Shown piece after piece: positions 25,938-34,717 of a stretch of DNA of 36,808 bases. The stretch lies in NCBI GenBank assembly GCA_947492745.1, contig CANLOE010000076.1, positions 1 through 36,808 on the forward strand, read 5' to 3'. Source of the stretch: an uncultured Cyclobacteriaceae bacterium (GTDB lineage Bacteria > Bacteroidota > Bacteroidia > Cytophagales > Cyclobacteriaceae). The position numbers and the translations under genes were made by a program. Every line of letters begins with the position of its first letter. Position 1 is the stretch's first letter. The notes beneath the pieces were generated by a model that saw only the letters and a list, made by a program, of their open reading frames with translations, made no database searches and was not told where the DNA came from.

Positions 25938-28760
25938 TCAGCCTACAGGAGATGTTTCGCTAAAATATGCTGTGGCCGTGGCCAGTTGCTTCGCTACTTT
26001 CATCAGTTTCTGTAAACTATCCTCCATACATTGGATATCGGACTTAGAAGTGTGCTCACTTTTTTTCATCGCCTCGATATTCAATTTTAGGTTAATTACC
26101 GCTTGACCAAAAGAATCGACCCATCCCTTTATTTCCTTCTCCCTATCGCTGGACTGTGTTTGTAAATGGTTATTCTCTGATTTGAGATTCTCAATGATCC
26201 TTTCTTTTCCCAGAGCATCGACTTTTTGGATGGTCTTATCGATGAAGCTGAGTGAAATAGCACTGATATTCTGCGTATCTTCCTGTTTTACCGGGGTGAA
26301 ATTACAGTCGAGGTATACATTATCCCGGCTATCCTCACGCTCCATGATAATGTTATCTCCTACCAACTCACCCATCAGTGCGCGATGGAAATTATCCTTA
26401 AAATCCTCGAATATTTCAGGAGGTATGAAGTCGATAAAAGAGCCTCCTTCTTCCAATTTCTTGCCAAATACTTTTTCACAGATATCATTGGCCGTTTTGT
26501 TGAAGGTAACAATAGTGTAGTTTTTGTTCAATAAGACAAATGCTTGTAGCGTATTGTTGAGCAGGGTCATCAAATTGTTTTCCGACTGTCGGATACGGTC
26601 GTTTTGCTGCTCTATTTCCTGTTTACTGATACCGATTTCATCATAGGCTATCTCCAGCTCCTCATTAGAGGACTGTAGTTCTTCATTAGCCGTTTCCAGT
26701 TCTTCATTGGAGGCTTGTAGCTCTTCATTGGAGGACTGCATTTCTTCATTTAGCGACTGTAGCTCTTCATTCGAAGTTTCCAGTTCTTCCACGAGGGTAT
26801 TCATATGCTCTTTGGTGGCCTCCAATTCATGCTCCAGTTCTATCAATCTCGGATTTTCAGGGGTCTCACTGGATTCGCTACTCAGGGACAGATAGGTTTT
26901 GTCCAAGTTGATCATCTCGAAAATAACCGCAAAAAGCGAACTGTCTTTCTGGGAGAATATGACGGGTTTGACCATTAATCTCACAAAGTCCACCTCTTCG
27001 TCAGTGATTTCCATACGTCGAAGATTACCCCGAACCATGCGTCCCTTACGGAGGGCACTGCCCATAATAGAGCGTAGTTCTACCTGTAGGTCCTTATGAA
27101 TCAGTTTGAGGACGTTCGTCGTGACGATTCCTTGTTTGAGGCTAACGAATCGATCCACGTCACCATGTATTTTCACCAGATCGAAGTTTTCGTCGATAAC
27201 GATATAAGGGTGCTCATAGGTATTATAAATGGTCTCTTTGAGCATCTCATTGATGGTAAACTTTTTCTGCTCACTACTATGCTTCTGGCCGGAACCACCA
27301 TATTTGGTAGGCTTCACCCGCAGGTAGGGAAATTTGACCACCTTACTCTCTCCCAACTTCTTACTGTAGATTTTATGTTTATAGGGTTTGGCATTGAACA
27401 ATCGTCCAAAATTGCCTATGCTCTCGGACTTGCCCAAAAAGAGGATCCCTGTTGAGTTCAAAGCAAAATGAAACACGGGAAATATCTGTTCCTGCAATTC
27501 TTGAGTGAAGTAGATGAGCAGGTTCCTGCAACTGATGAGGTCCAATTTCAGAAAAGGGGGATTGGAAATAATGTCATGCTTCGAGAACAGCACCATCCTG
27601 CGTATAGCTGCGCTCAACTCGAAATCGCCCTGTTCATTCTCTATAAAATAATGTTCGAGCATATCATCAGGTAGCTCTTCTACTGCTGCGGCTTTGTATA
27701 TCCCTTTTCTGGCTTTTTTTAATGCCTTAGGATCAATATCGGTAGCAAAAATCTGAATATTGAGCTGCTGCCCGGCTTCTTTTAGCAATCGGTCAAATAA
27801 GATGGCAATAGAGTAAGCCTCCTCTCCCGTAGCACAACCCGGAACCCATACGCGGACATTTTCTCCATGCTGTTTTTCCCTAAGGATGGTTTCCAGCACT
27901 CCGTTCAGTTCGCCGAAAGCTTCGATGTCTCTAAAGAATCGGGTAACACCGATAAGTATGCTATCGAACAGGGCATCCAGCTCTTCGGGATTTTCTTTGA
28001 CGAACTGGAGATACTTATCGATTTCTACAAAATTCTTTTCATTCAATCGCTTTTCCAACCTACGGTAAATGGTCGATGTCTTGTATCCTTGAATATCGAT
28101 ACCGACTCTTTGAGATAGCAGTTGCAATATCTCCCCAACATCGGTCTGGACCCGCTCCTCTATGATATTCTCTGATTTATACGTGTCCATATCTTTCAGG
28201 ATATCCATCAGGTCTCTCCCTATTTCGTTGGCCTGCAAGGAGAGGGCGACCTGACCTGTGTTGAGAGAGGCCTGTGGCATACCATCATATTTGGCAGTGG
28301 AGGGGTTTTGTACCAGTGTGATTCCTCCCTTTTCCTTAATTGTTCTCAGCCCCTTGGCACCGTCCTGCCCTGTACCCGAGAGGATGATAGCCACTGAATT
28401 TTCCCCAAATACCTGAGCAATACTCCCAAAGAGCCTGTCTACAGAAGGCTTTGGGCCTACTTTGTTCGGTGTATTGAGATGTAAAGTATCCTCTCCGACC
28501 GTAATATCGTTATCGGGAGGGGTAATATAAACGGTTCTTGGTACAATACGCATACCGTCTTCCACTTCTTTAACCTCTAGTGAGGTTTCACGACCGATCA
28601 GCTCCACTAACATGCTTTTATAATTAGGGCTGACATGTTGTGCTATAACAAAAGAAACATTATCGATTTCTTTTGGCAAATTCGCGATCAACGCCTGCAA
28701 AGGTTTCAGACCACCCGCAGAGGCGCCGATACCCACCAGTATCAACTTGTCTTTCTTCAT
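25938..28760 (-). CDS. CheB-CheR-PAS fusion protein
   Basis: The gene encodes 940 residues. The CheB methylesterase domain (1-190) has the catalytic set S14 (GASAGG), H42 (AQHVSPNY) and D133 (SGTGQDG) and no receiver domain in front. The CheR methyltransferase domain (about 205-470) has TRFFRD (273-278), the SAM motif GCATGEEAYS (308-317) and ISCRNLLIY. A PAS-like part (about 510-620) precedes a long coiled coil (640-725) built from repeated NEELQSSNEELE-type heptads, then a second PAS (about 725-850) and a C-terminal helix. No HisKA/ATPase follows. Such fusions act as cytoplasmic signalling proteins rather than in classical chemotaxis; no che genes are nearby. Both enzymatic domains look intact. 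Confidence 0.93.
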   Translation of the reverse strand: MKKDKLILVGIGASAGGLKPLQALIANLPKEIDNVSFVIAQHVSPNYKSMLVELIGRETSLEVKEVEDGMRIVPRTVYITPPDNDITVGEDTLHLNTPNKVGPKPSVDRLFGSIAQVFGENSVAIILSGTGQDGAKGLRTIKEKGGITLVQNPSTAKYDGMPQASLNTGQVALSLQANEIGRDLMDILKDMDTYKSENIIEERVQTDVGEILQLLSQRVGIDIQGYKTSTIYRRLEKRLNEKNFVEIDKYLQFVKENPEELDALFDSILIGVTRFFRDIEAFGELNGVLETILREKQHGENVRVWVPGCATGEEAYSIAILFDRLLKEAGQQLNIQIFATDIDPKALKKARKGIYKAAAVEELPDDMLEHYFIENEQGDFELSAAIRRMVLFSKHDIISNPPFLKLDLISCRNLLIYFTQELQEQIFPVFHFALNSTGILFLGKSESIGNFGRLFNAKPYKHKIYSKKLGESKVVKFPYLRVKPTKYGGSGQKHSSEQKKFTINEMLKETIYNTYEHPYIVIDENFDLVKIHGDVDRFVSLKQGIVTTNVLKLIHKDLQVELRSIMGSALRKGRMVRGNLRRMEITDEEVDFVRLMVKPVIFSQKDSSLFAVIFEMINLDKTYLSLSSESSETPENPRLIELEHELEATKEHMNTLVEELETSNEELQSLNEEMQSSNEELQASNEELETANEELQSSNEELEIAYDEIGISKQEIEQQNDRIRQSENNLMTLLNNTLQAFVLLNKNYTIVTFNKTANDICEKVFGKKLEEGGSFIDFIPPEIFEDFKDNFHRALMGELVGDNIIMEREDSRDNVYLDCNFTPVKQEDTQNISAISLSFIDKTIQKVDALGKERIIENLKSENNHLQTQSSDREKEIKGWVDSFGQAVINLKLNIEAMKKSEHTSKSDIQCMEDSLQKLMKVAKQLATATAYFSETSPVG

Positions 28761-29029
28761 TCATTTATCTTTAAACCATAATACTGAGACGTATGGTCTC
28801 TCCTAATCCATTACAAAAAACTCTATTTTTCGTGATAGAGTTACAATTTTGAACTGATTGGAATAGAAATACTCCTGATAGAGGTATTGTCACCGTCAGG
28901 AAAAAGAAGGTTCGCGGTACAACCTAAAGCTTCTCCGTTAAAAAGATGTTCTGTCACGACAACTAAGCGTGTACAGTTCATTTGGGAAAGCACTTTACAG
29001 ACCATTGATTATTTGGTCAGTATCTCAGA
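28761..29029. other. Upstream region of the CheB-CheR gene, nothing recognised
   Basis: 269 bases, AT-rich near the gene start and without a recognisable repeat or frame. It presumably contains the minus-strand promoter of the CheB-CheR-PAS gene. Confidence 0.3.
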
Positions 29030-29175
29030 GAAGTTCCGACAGCTGTTATTTTAGAATTTGCTATCGCCTATTCCCTGAGTAGGGCCGAGCGTTAGGAAAA
29101 TGTCCTGAGGATAGTGTAAAGGGGCCAGTCGTGTGCGATATTGATAAGTATAGCAGCGCTATCTCAGGAGATCCC
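29030..29175 (+). repeat. Interspersed repeat family R2, copy 3 (diverged)
   Basis: GCTGTTATTTTAGAATTTGC parallels GCTATTGTTTCAGAATTTG of copy 1, and further on TATAGCAGCGCTATCTCAGG matches the palindromic core. The middle part is unique. No frame is present. Confidence 0.4.
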
Positions 29176-29270
29176 CAACAAAATCAAGAAGTATCCATAT
29201 GATGGGCATGAAGGGAAAGTATCAAATTCGAGGTAATGGCATTGCACCTGCGAATTCCGCACGACCTATT

Positions 29271-29436
29271 TATACTCAAGAAAAAATGAAATGGGAAGCC
29301 TTGTAGGCAATGGCCAAGGAGAAAAACCCGTATCGTGTTGAACCGTGACGGGGAGACTTGTCATTAGGGACTTTAGAAAATGGTGGCTCTTAAGTCAACG
29401 AATCATCTTGTCCCAAATCAATTGCGCTTAGGTATA
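29271..29436 (-). mobile_element. 166-bp MITE-like element (family M166), copy 2
   Basis: On the plus strand it begins TATACTCAAGAAAAAATGAA and ends CAATTGCGCTTAGGTATA, so the ends are TATACTCAAG and TATACCTAAG. Compared with the reverse of copy 3 it shares ATGAAATGGGAA, GAAAAACCC, CTTGTCATTAGGG and CCCAAATCAATTG. Interior similarity is lower than between copies 1 and 3. Confidence 0.65.
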
Positions 29437-29439
29437 CGT

Positions 29440-29948
29440 CAATATCGACCAACTGAAAAATACAGGATACATCTCAAAGTAGTCTCTCACTCCACCGCAC
29501 ATTGTTTCTCCGGTTACCCTTTTGGATAGGAATCCGTCCGAAAAGCCACTGATGTTCTGCTCTACCAGAGGCCGTGACCTTGCTTTCGGCCGAGCCTCCC
29601 ATGGTCCCGTTGATGGGTACATTACTTCCTCCTTGTGCAGGGCGGTATTGTCTGCCGTAGGGACAACTAGCTCCAAAGGCACAAAACTGCCCGTGCCGGC
29701 ACTGCCCACTAGCAGTGTCTACACTGAAATCAGGCAACCCCAAAGTAGGCACATGCGGACGCTTGCGCCAGATGATGTGTTCTGCCTATCTATGATGTTC
29801 AGGTCTCTGCCAAACCCGCAATCACTCCTTCGCCCAGAGTTACTTTTCTCTATCCGTAACTGCGCCGGTCCATACTCGTACCGTAGACAATAAAGCAAAA
29901 AGAGACTCCATCGCTGATGAAATGCCCTTTTCACCTTTTTGCATGGCT
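29440..29948 (-). pseudogene. GC-rich block, possible decayed coding sequence
   Basis: Two overlapping minus-strand frames run through this block (29428-29709 and 29474-29752) and a third continues to 30057, none with a clear start, ribosome site or recognisable family. The base composition is richer than the surrounding repeats and resembles coding DNA. Fragments such as NVPINGTMGGS are readable but diagnostic of nothing I know. Frame changes between segments would fit a broken gene. It could equally be non-coding. Confidence 0.3.
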
Positions 29949-30123
29949 TTAACCCAAATTGATCGATAGCCTTCCTATTCCGAGCATAAATTGCTTCAAA
30001 ATCAGCAGTTTTATACTGCGCAGGTTTTACACCCCAATGATACAAAGGCCTCCTCACCTAAACCACTGATTTTATTGCAATTACGCTCTCATGACGAAAC
30101 CCTATTGATCCCTTTGGCTTTAA
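29949..30123. repeat. 175-bp repeat family R1, copy 7 (degenerate)
   Basis: Left end TTTAACCCAAATTGATCGATAG and right end CCTATTGATCCCTTTGGCTTTAAA are inverted with several mismatches. TCCTATTCCGAGCATAAATTGC matches TCCGCGCATAAATAGCTTCA of copies 3 and 6. It ends close to the stop of the vWA gene. Confidence 0.5.
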
Positions 30124-30150
30124 AAACGACCTTATAGCTTGATGATAACC

Positions 30151-32037
30151 TTACTTCTTTACCAATAGCTCCTGAGACTTCAATAGGCGGATGAATTCAC
30201 TACGGTAGCCTTCTTCATCTTTACCTTGGGCACTTTCGGCCAAGGTGAGGACCTGTGCCAAGGTCAGGGTTCCTTTGAACTCGGAGTCACGGAGCAGCAT
30301 CCCGAAACCGGCCACAGCAGCGGACCAGCGGAAGTCCTTCGAACTTTTCGTTAAGGATACAGCGGTATCGTGCAGGGGATGGACCATCAGTCGGCTGGCC
30401 CCTCCTTCGGGCTTTTTGTATCGAAACTTGACGGCCATCAGCTCTTTGGAGGTATAGGACTGTTTCAGGATATTGGTATGTTGGTATTTGAGGTCATCCA
30501 CTTGGGCAAATTTGCTCTCCACGCCTACGGGAATGATCTCGTACAAAGCCGTGACGGTATGGCCCGAGCCAAGCTCTCCCGCATCTTTCTTATCATTGTT
30601 GAAGTCTTCGTTTTTCAGGACGCGATTTTCATAGCCGATAAGACGATAGGCCTGCACTTTGGCGGGGTTGAACTCTACCTGTAGCTTCACGTCTTTGGCG
30701 ATGGTGAACAGTGTCCCTCCGAATTCGCTGACGAGGACTTTTTTGGCCTCTAGGATATTGTCGATATAGGCATAATTGCCATCGCCCTTATCGGCAAGTA
30801 TTTCCATCTTAGAATCCTGATAATTGCCCATACCAAAGCCCAGAGCGGTCAGAGAGATGCCGCTTTTCCGCTTTTCACTGATGAGGCGCTCCATGGCAGC
30901 ATTGCTGGAGGCTCCTATATTGAAATCACCGTCCGTGGCGAGAATGACACGGTTATTGCCACCATTGACAAAATGTTCTCCGGCGACTTTATAGGCCAGC
31001 TCCAGCCCGGCCCCTCCGGCTGTGGAGCCTCCGGCCTGAAGTCGGTTGAGGGCTGTCAGGATTTTTTCTTTTTGATTTCCGGGCGTAGCGGGCAGCACCA
31101 GACCGGCAGCACCCGCGTAGACTACAAGTGCGACGTGGTCTTCGGGCCGCAGTTCTTCTACCAATAAGGTAAAGGCCGACTTGAGCAAGAGTAATTTATT
31201 GGCTGCATTCATAGACCCGGAGACATCGATAAGAAAGACCAAATTGGAAGCGGGCAGTTTTTCGGTGGCAATCTTTTTGCCCTGTAAACCGATGTGTACC
31301 AATCGATGTTGGTCGTTCCATGGAGCGGAAGAAATCTCTGTAGTGATGGAGAAAGGGTGTTCTCCTTTCGGTTGTGGATAATCATAGTGGAAGTAATTGA
31401 CCATCTCTTCGATACGGACTGCATCTTTGGGCGGTTGCTGCCCTTGGCTCAGAAAACGTCGGACATTACTATAGGAAGCGGCATCGACATCGATGGAAAA
31501 GGTGGACAGGGGTTCTTTGATGGCTCTTAGAAAGGTATTTTCATAAATCCTATCATAGCCTTCGGTATTGTAATCAGGCTGCTGCTCCCTTGTCGCATAG
31601 CGAGGGATGGATGCGGAACCTCTCACCTTCATCTTCCTGCTCCGGTTCAAGGGTTGCTGCGAAGGAATGATGTGTTCGGTTTCTTCGTAGGCGATTTCAT
31701 CGCGTTTCTCCTCTATTTTATCATCAGTGGCACTTCCGAGTGGCTTCAATGCTATATCGACAATCGTTCTTTTCCCTACGGTGATGGTCCGAAGCTTCAT
31801 CTGAGGATGAGCGAATATCAGTTCGGTGCTGTTAGAGGAGACGTAAATTCGGTACTTCCCATTATGTCCCGTGACGGTGCCCCTTTGTGTGCCTTTGATA
31901 GTGACCTTCACTCCCGAAAGTGCGGTACCGTGGTCGGCATGGGTGACCCTTCCGGTGACGGCTCTATGTTGTGATTGGGCCGCTACCTGCAAGATCATGA
32001 GGAGTAGGCCGGTGAGTATCGTGATTTTCTTTTGCAT
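30151..32037 (-). CDS. vWA protein with CarboxypepD_reg-like domain (YfbK-type), secreted
   Basis: The ATG at 32037 is preferred: it starts a proper signal peptide (QKKITILTGLLLMILQVAAQ), whereas an ATG 24 bases upstream adds polar residues. The product is 628 residues. The N-terminal carboxypeptidase-regulatory-like beta-sandwich (about 25-98) has VTGRVTHADHGTALSGVKVT. It is followed by the von Willebrand N-terminal region of YfbK proteins (STFSIDVDAASYSNVRRFL) and the vWA domain with an intact MIDAS (DVSGSM at 271-276, then ATDGDFN). The C-terminal YfbK domain ends SEFIRLLKSQELLVKK. The protein should lie in the periplasm or at the surface and bind a partner through a metal ion. It is divergent from an ECF sigma factor gene, a common Bacteroidota arrangement. 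Confidence 0.9.
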   Translation of the reverse strand: MQKKITILTGLLLMILQVAAQSQHRAVTGRVTHADHGTALSGVKVTIKGTQRGTVTGHNGKYRIYVSSNSTELIFAHPQMKLRTITVGKRTIVDIALKPLGSATDDKIEEKRDEIAYEETEHIIPSQQPLNRSRKMKVRGSASIPRYATREQQPDYNTEGYDRIYENTFLRAIKEPLSTFSIDVDAASYSNVRRFLSQGQQPPKDAVRIEEMVNYFHYDYPQPKGEHPFSITTEISSAPWNDQHRLVHIGLQGKKIATEKLPASNLVFLIDVSGSMNAANKLLLLKSAFTLLVEELRPEDHVALVVYAGAAGLVLPATPGNQKEKILTALNRLQAGGSTAGGAGLELAYKVAGEHFVNGGNNRVILATDGDFNIGASSNAAMERLISEKRKSGISLTALGFGMGNYQDSKMEILADKGDGNYAYIDNILEAKKVLVSEFGGTLFTIAKDVKLQVEFNPAKVQAYRLIGYENRVLKNEDFNNDKKDAGELGSGHTVTALYEIIPVGVESKFAQVDDLKYQHTNILKQSYTSKELMAVKFRYKKPEGGASRLMVHPLHDTAVSLTKSSKDFRWSAAVAGFGMLLRDSEFKGTLTLAQVLTLAESAQGKDEEGYRSEFIRLLKSQELLVKK

Positions 32038-32330
32038 GTTATCTATGTTTTGATGATACACTATTGTTTTTATTGCGGAAAGTGCTTTAGCGTTTGCATC
32101 TAGTATCCATTGCCATAAAGGCTTTGCCAGAATGCTCTTTCCAAACTAAAAAAACGCTTCCGAGTCTACAGGAAACCAAAACAGCTAGAGTTGACCTCCT
32201 ATCAGGAATAAATTCACCTATAGGATGTAGGCTCTTGGGTAATTCCATAAGAAATGCCGGAAAAAATTTCTAATATTGTTTTCGGGCAGGGTTCAGCACA
32301 GAACCTATTGGCTTTATTCTCGGTAAACTA

Positions 32331-32906
32331 TTGGAGCAGCAAGGGCAAAAAGACTTACGTAGCGATGATACGCTGGTACAACTGTACAAAGAGAGCGGCG
32401 ATACCTCGATTTTAGGTGTGCTGTACGAACGCTACATGCCTTTGGTCTATGGTATCTGCCTGAAGTATCTGAAGGACCGTGATGAAAGTCAGGATGCCGT
32501 TATGCAGCTTTTCGAAAAGCTCATCGAAAGCCTGAAAAAGCATGAGGTCGGCAATTTTAAGAGCTGGTTGTATGTCATGGCGAAAAACCACTGTCTGATG
32601 CAGTTGAGAAGTCGGAGTAAACGACCGCAGGTAGAATTTCAGGAAACCTTTATGGATAATACGCTGCACCTGCATCATGATACGGAGGACAAGGTACGGC
32701 TGGAATCCAATCTGGAACATTTGGAAAAATGCATCGAAACCTTGCCCTTGGAACAAAAGACCTGCATTGCCCTGTTCTATCTTAAGAAAAAGTCCTACAA
32801 GGAAATCGAAGTCCTGACAGAATATGAGTTGAAAAAAGTCAAAAGTTATGTACAGAACGGCAAAAGGAACCTGAAAATATGTATTGAAAATAGGGGGTTG
32901 TCATGA
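32331..32906 (+). CDS. ECF-type RNA polymerase sigma factor
   Basis: The gene encodes 191 residues with sigma region 2 (about 25-90: YERYMPLVYGICLKYLKDRD, ESQDAVMQLFEKLIESL, FKSWLYVMAKNHCL) and region 4 (about 130-185: LPLEQKTCIALFYLKKKSYK, EIEVLTEYELKKVKSYVQNG). The segment LTEYELKKVKSYVQNGKRNL is the recognition helix area. It directs RNA polymerase to a small regulon, probably envelope stress or the genes beside it. No classical anti-sigma (FecR-like) gene follows; the next gene, 133 bases downstream, encodes a membrane-anchored TonB-C protein whose N-terminal part could bind the factor. Confidence 0.9.
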   Translation: MEQQGQKDLRSDDTLVQLYKESGDTSILGVLYERYMPLVYGICLKYLKDRDESQDAVMQLFEKLIESLKKHEVGNFKSWLYVMAKNHCLMQLRSRSKRPQVEFQETFMDNTLHLHHDTEDKVRLESNLEHLEKCIETLPLEQKTCIALFYLKKKSYKEIEVLTEYELKKVKSYVQNGKRNLKICIENRGLS

Positions 32907-33039
32907 AATGTCCCTTTTATTTTTTATATGCTTCTTTAGGAGCAGCGTTGCGCTGAAATTTTGCAGATAGCATTGTCGATACTGTATCCAAATTAGCCAA
33001 TGATGAAATTTAAATGTAATTCCACAACAGCATCCAAGA

Positions 33040-34524
33040 GTGAGCAATAAAAGCAACCATAGCGGCCCCAATAAGGAAAAAACCTTCCAAGGACTCTCGG
33101 AAGAGGATATCTTGGGCTATCTCAATGGACAGCTGGAGGCCAAAGAGATGCACCGCATCGAGCGAGAGGCCTTGGACGATGACTTTGACGCGGAGGCACT
33201 GGAGGGGCTATCTTCTTTGAGCGCAGAAGGGTTCGAAACCGATATGGCCACGCTTTCTGCACGCTTGGAAAAACGAATAGCTAAGGAGAAGCCTAAAAAA
33301 AAGCTGCTCTTATGGCCACGCTGGGCAGCGGCAATCGCCGTATTTGCACTCGCTTCCTGGGGCATCGTCTATCTCGTGAATACCGATGCCCTGAACAAGG
33401 AAGGAAGTTTGGCCCTGGAAGAGCATCGTACCGAAGAGAGCCGTCCAGAATCCGCACCTTTGGCAGAGGATGATAAAACTACCAAAAAACAAAGCACAAA
33501 AGAAGAAGAAGCCCCCCTACTCCTCCCACCCGAAGACTCCGATGACGTCGCTAGGGAAGATAGGCCCGATAAGCACCATGATTCTCACTCTTACCCTCCT
33601 GAGACCGTCGCTATTGTAGATGAAATGATCCAAGCAGAAGAAGCGCTGGAAACCGAGGCCGCCACTAATCCCGTCGAGGAAAAAATCGGTAAGGCCAGGG
33701 CACCCGTAGAGGAGGTGGGTATCCTACAGCAACAACAAAAGTCCTCACGCTCATCCTCGAACAGCGAGGAAAAAACCCTTCCCGAAAATAGCCGAATGAT
33801 AGGCCCTACTGCTACCCGGTCTGAAGCTGCGGAAGAATTTCGACAAGAAGCTCTGAACAGGAAAAGCTCCGAATCCAAAAGGCAAAAGTCAACTTCCGAT
33901 GCGCAAGCACCCAACGTTGTAGAGGGAAAAGTGACCACAGCCGATGGCGAGGGTATCCGGGGGGTGAATGTCCTCCTACAGGGAAGCACTATCGGCACCA
34001 CTACAGATATCGAGGGTAATTATAGTCTTGAAATCCCTTCGAATGCCGATGAAAGCACCTTGGAATTCAGCTATATCGGTTATACTTCCCAAAAAATATC
34101 CCCTTCCAAGGCATCCGCTACTGTAAATGTGCAAATGGAGGAGGACTCGCAGGTTTTGAGTGAAGTAGTCTTCGCGAATCGCCGATCTCAGTCTCGTGAC
34201 GCCAAAGCAAAGCAGGACCATCTCGAACTGACTGTGGCCGAACCTGTTGGAGGCCGAGGTGATTTCAACCGTTATTTGAAAACAGCACTCCGTTATCCGC
34301 AAGCGGCCCTGGACCAGCGTGTCGAGGGAAAAGTGACGGTCGAGTTCACCGTACAGGAGGATGGTAGCTTGACGGGCCTTCGTGTTCGCCGTGGTCTAGG
34401 TCATGGTTGCGATGAGGAAGCCCTGCGCCTGATTCGCTCAGGTCCCGCTTGGAAACCTGCCAGAAGGGAGGGGAAGGTCACCTCCGATCAAATCCGTGTA
34501 AAGGTACCTTTCCGTTTGCCTTAA
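33040..34524 (+). CDS. Membrane-anchored protein with CarboxypepD_reg-like and TonB C-terminal domains
   Basis: The gene encodes 494 residues. No ATG is available before Met37, and an in-frame stop lies at 33004-33006, so GTG at 33040 is the likely start. Residues 15-82 form an acidic helical cytoplasmic part (LSEEDILGYLNGQLEAKEMH) that resembles anti-sigma N-termini. One membrane helix (RWAAAIAVFALASWGIVYLV) lies at 94-113, then an acidic low-complexity linker, a CarboxypepD_reg-like domain at about 290-372 (VEGKVTTADGEGIRGVNVLL), and a TonB C-terminal domain at about 400-494 (LRYPQAALDQRVEGKVTVEF). The layout suggests a signal or force link between inner membrane and outer envelope, possibly regulating the upstream sigma factor. 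That regulatory role is inference. Confidence 0.8.
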   Translation: MSNKSNHSGPNKEKTFQGLSEEDILGYLNGQLEAKEMHRIEREALDDDFDAEALEGLSSLSAEGFETDMATLSARLEKRIAKEKPKKKLLLWPRWAAAIAVFALASWGIVYLVNTDALNKEGSLALEEHRTEESRPESAPLAEDDKTTKKQSTKEEEAPLLLPPEDSDDVAREDRPDKHHDSHSYPPETVAIVDEMIQAEEALETEAATNPVEEKIGKARAPVEEVGILQQQQKSSRSSSNSEEKTLPENSRMIGPTATRSEAAEEFRQEALNRKSSESKRQKSTSDAQAPNVVEGKVTTADGEGIRGVNVLLQGSTIGTTTDIEGNYSLEIPSNADESTLEFSYIGYTSQKISPSKASATVNVQMEEDSQVLSEVVFANRRSQSRDAKAKQDHLELTVAEPVGGRGDFNRYLKTALRYPQAALDQRVEGKVTVEFTVQEDGSLTGLRVRRGLGHGCDEEALRLIRSGPAWKPARREGKVTSDQIRVKVPFRLP

Positions 34525-34575
34525 ATAGGAGATTTGGTCATCAATTTGGCCAAAGACGTGGATAAGTTATTAGTA

Positions 34576-34717
34576 ATACAAATTTGGGTTTCAAATGTCA
34601 TACGAGATTCCGCGGCGGGTCATTTTTTTTCAATCAAGGCAAGCACCGCAGGAATAGCAGCGTTATCCCGAGGATTTTCAACGCAGAGTGACGCAAAATG
34701 AACAGGAAGATAGGCGA
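34576..34717 (+). repeat. Interspersed repeat family R2, copy 4
   Basis: Reverse complement of copy 2 (12003-12143), with shared blocks ATACAAATTTGGGTTTCAAATG, GGAATAGCAGCGTTATCCCG, AACGCAGAGTGACGCAAAAT and GAACAGGAAGATA. It directly abuts the left end of R1 copy 8. Confidence 0.7.

Noticed and set aside
29237-29251. A sigma-54-like promoter, TGGCATTGCACCTGC (GG-N10-GC)
   Set aside because: It points rightwards into a repeat element with no plus-strand gene for 3 kb; probably chance, although an unseen small RNA cannot be excluded.
29949-30057. A conserved peptide-like stretch (YEAIYARNR) readable in several R1 copies
   Set aside because: It is explained by DNA conservation of the repeat half; frames close quickly in each copy and lack starts.
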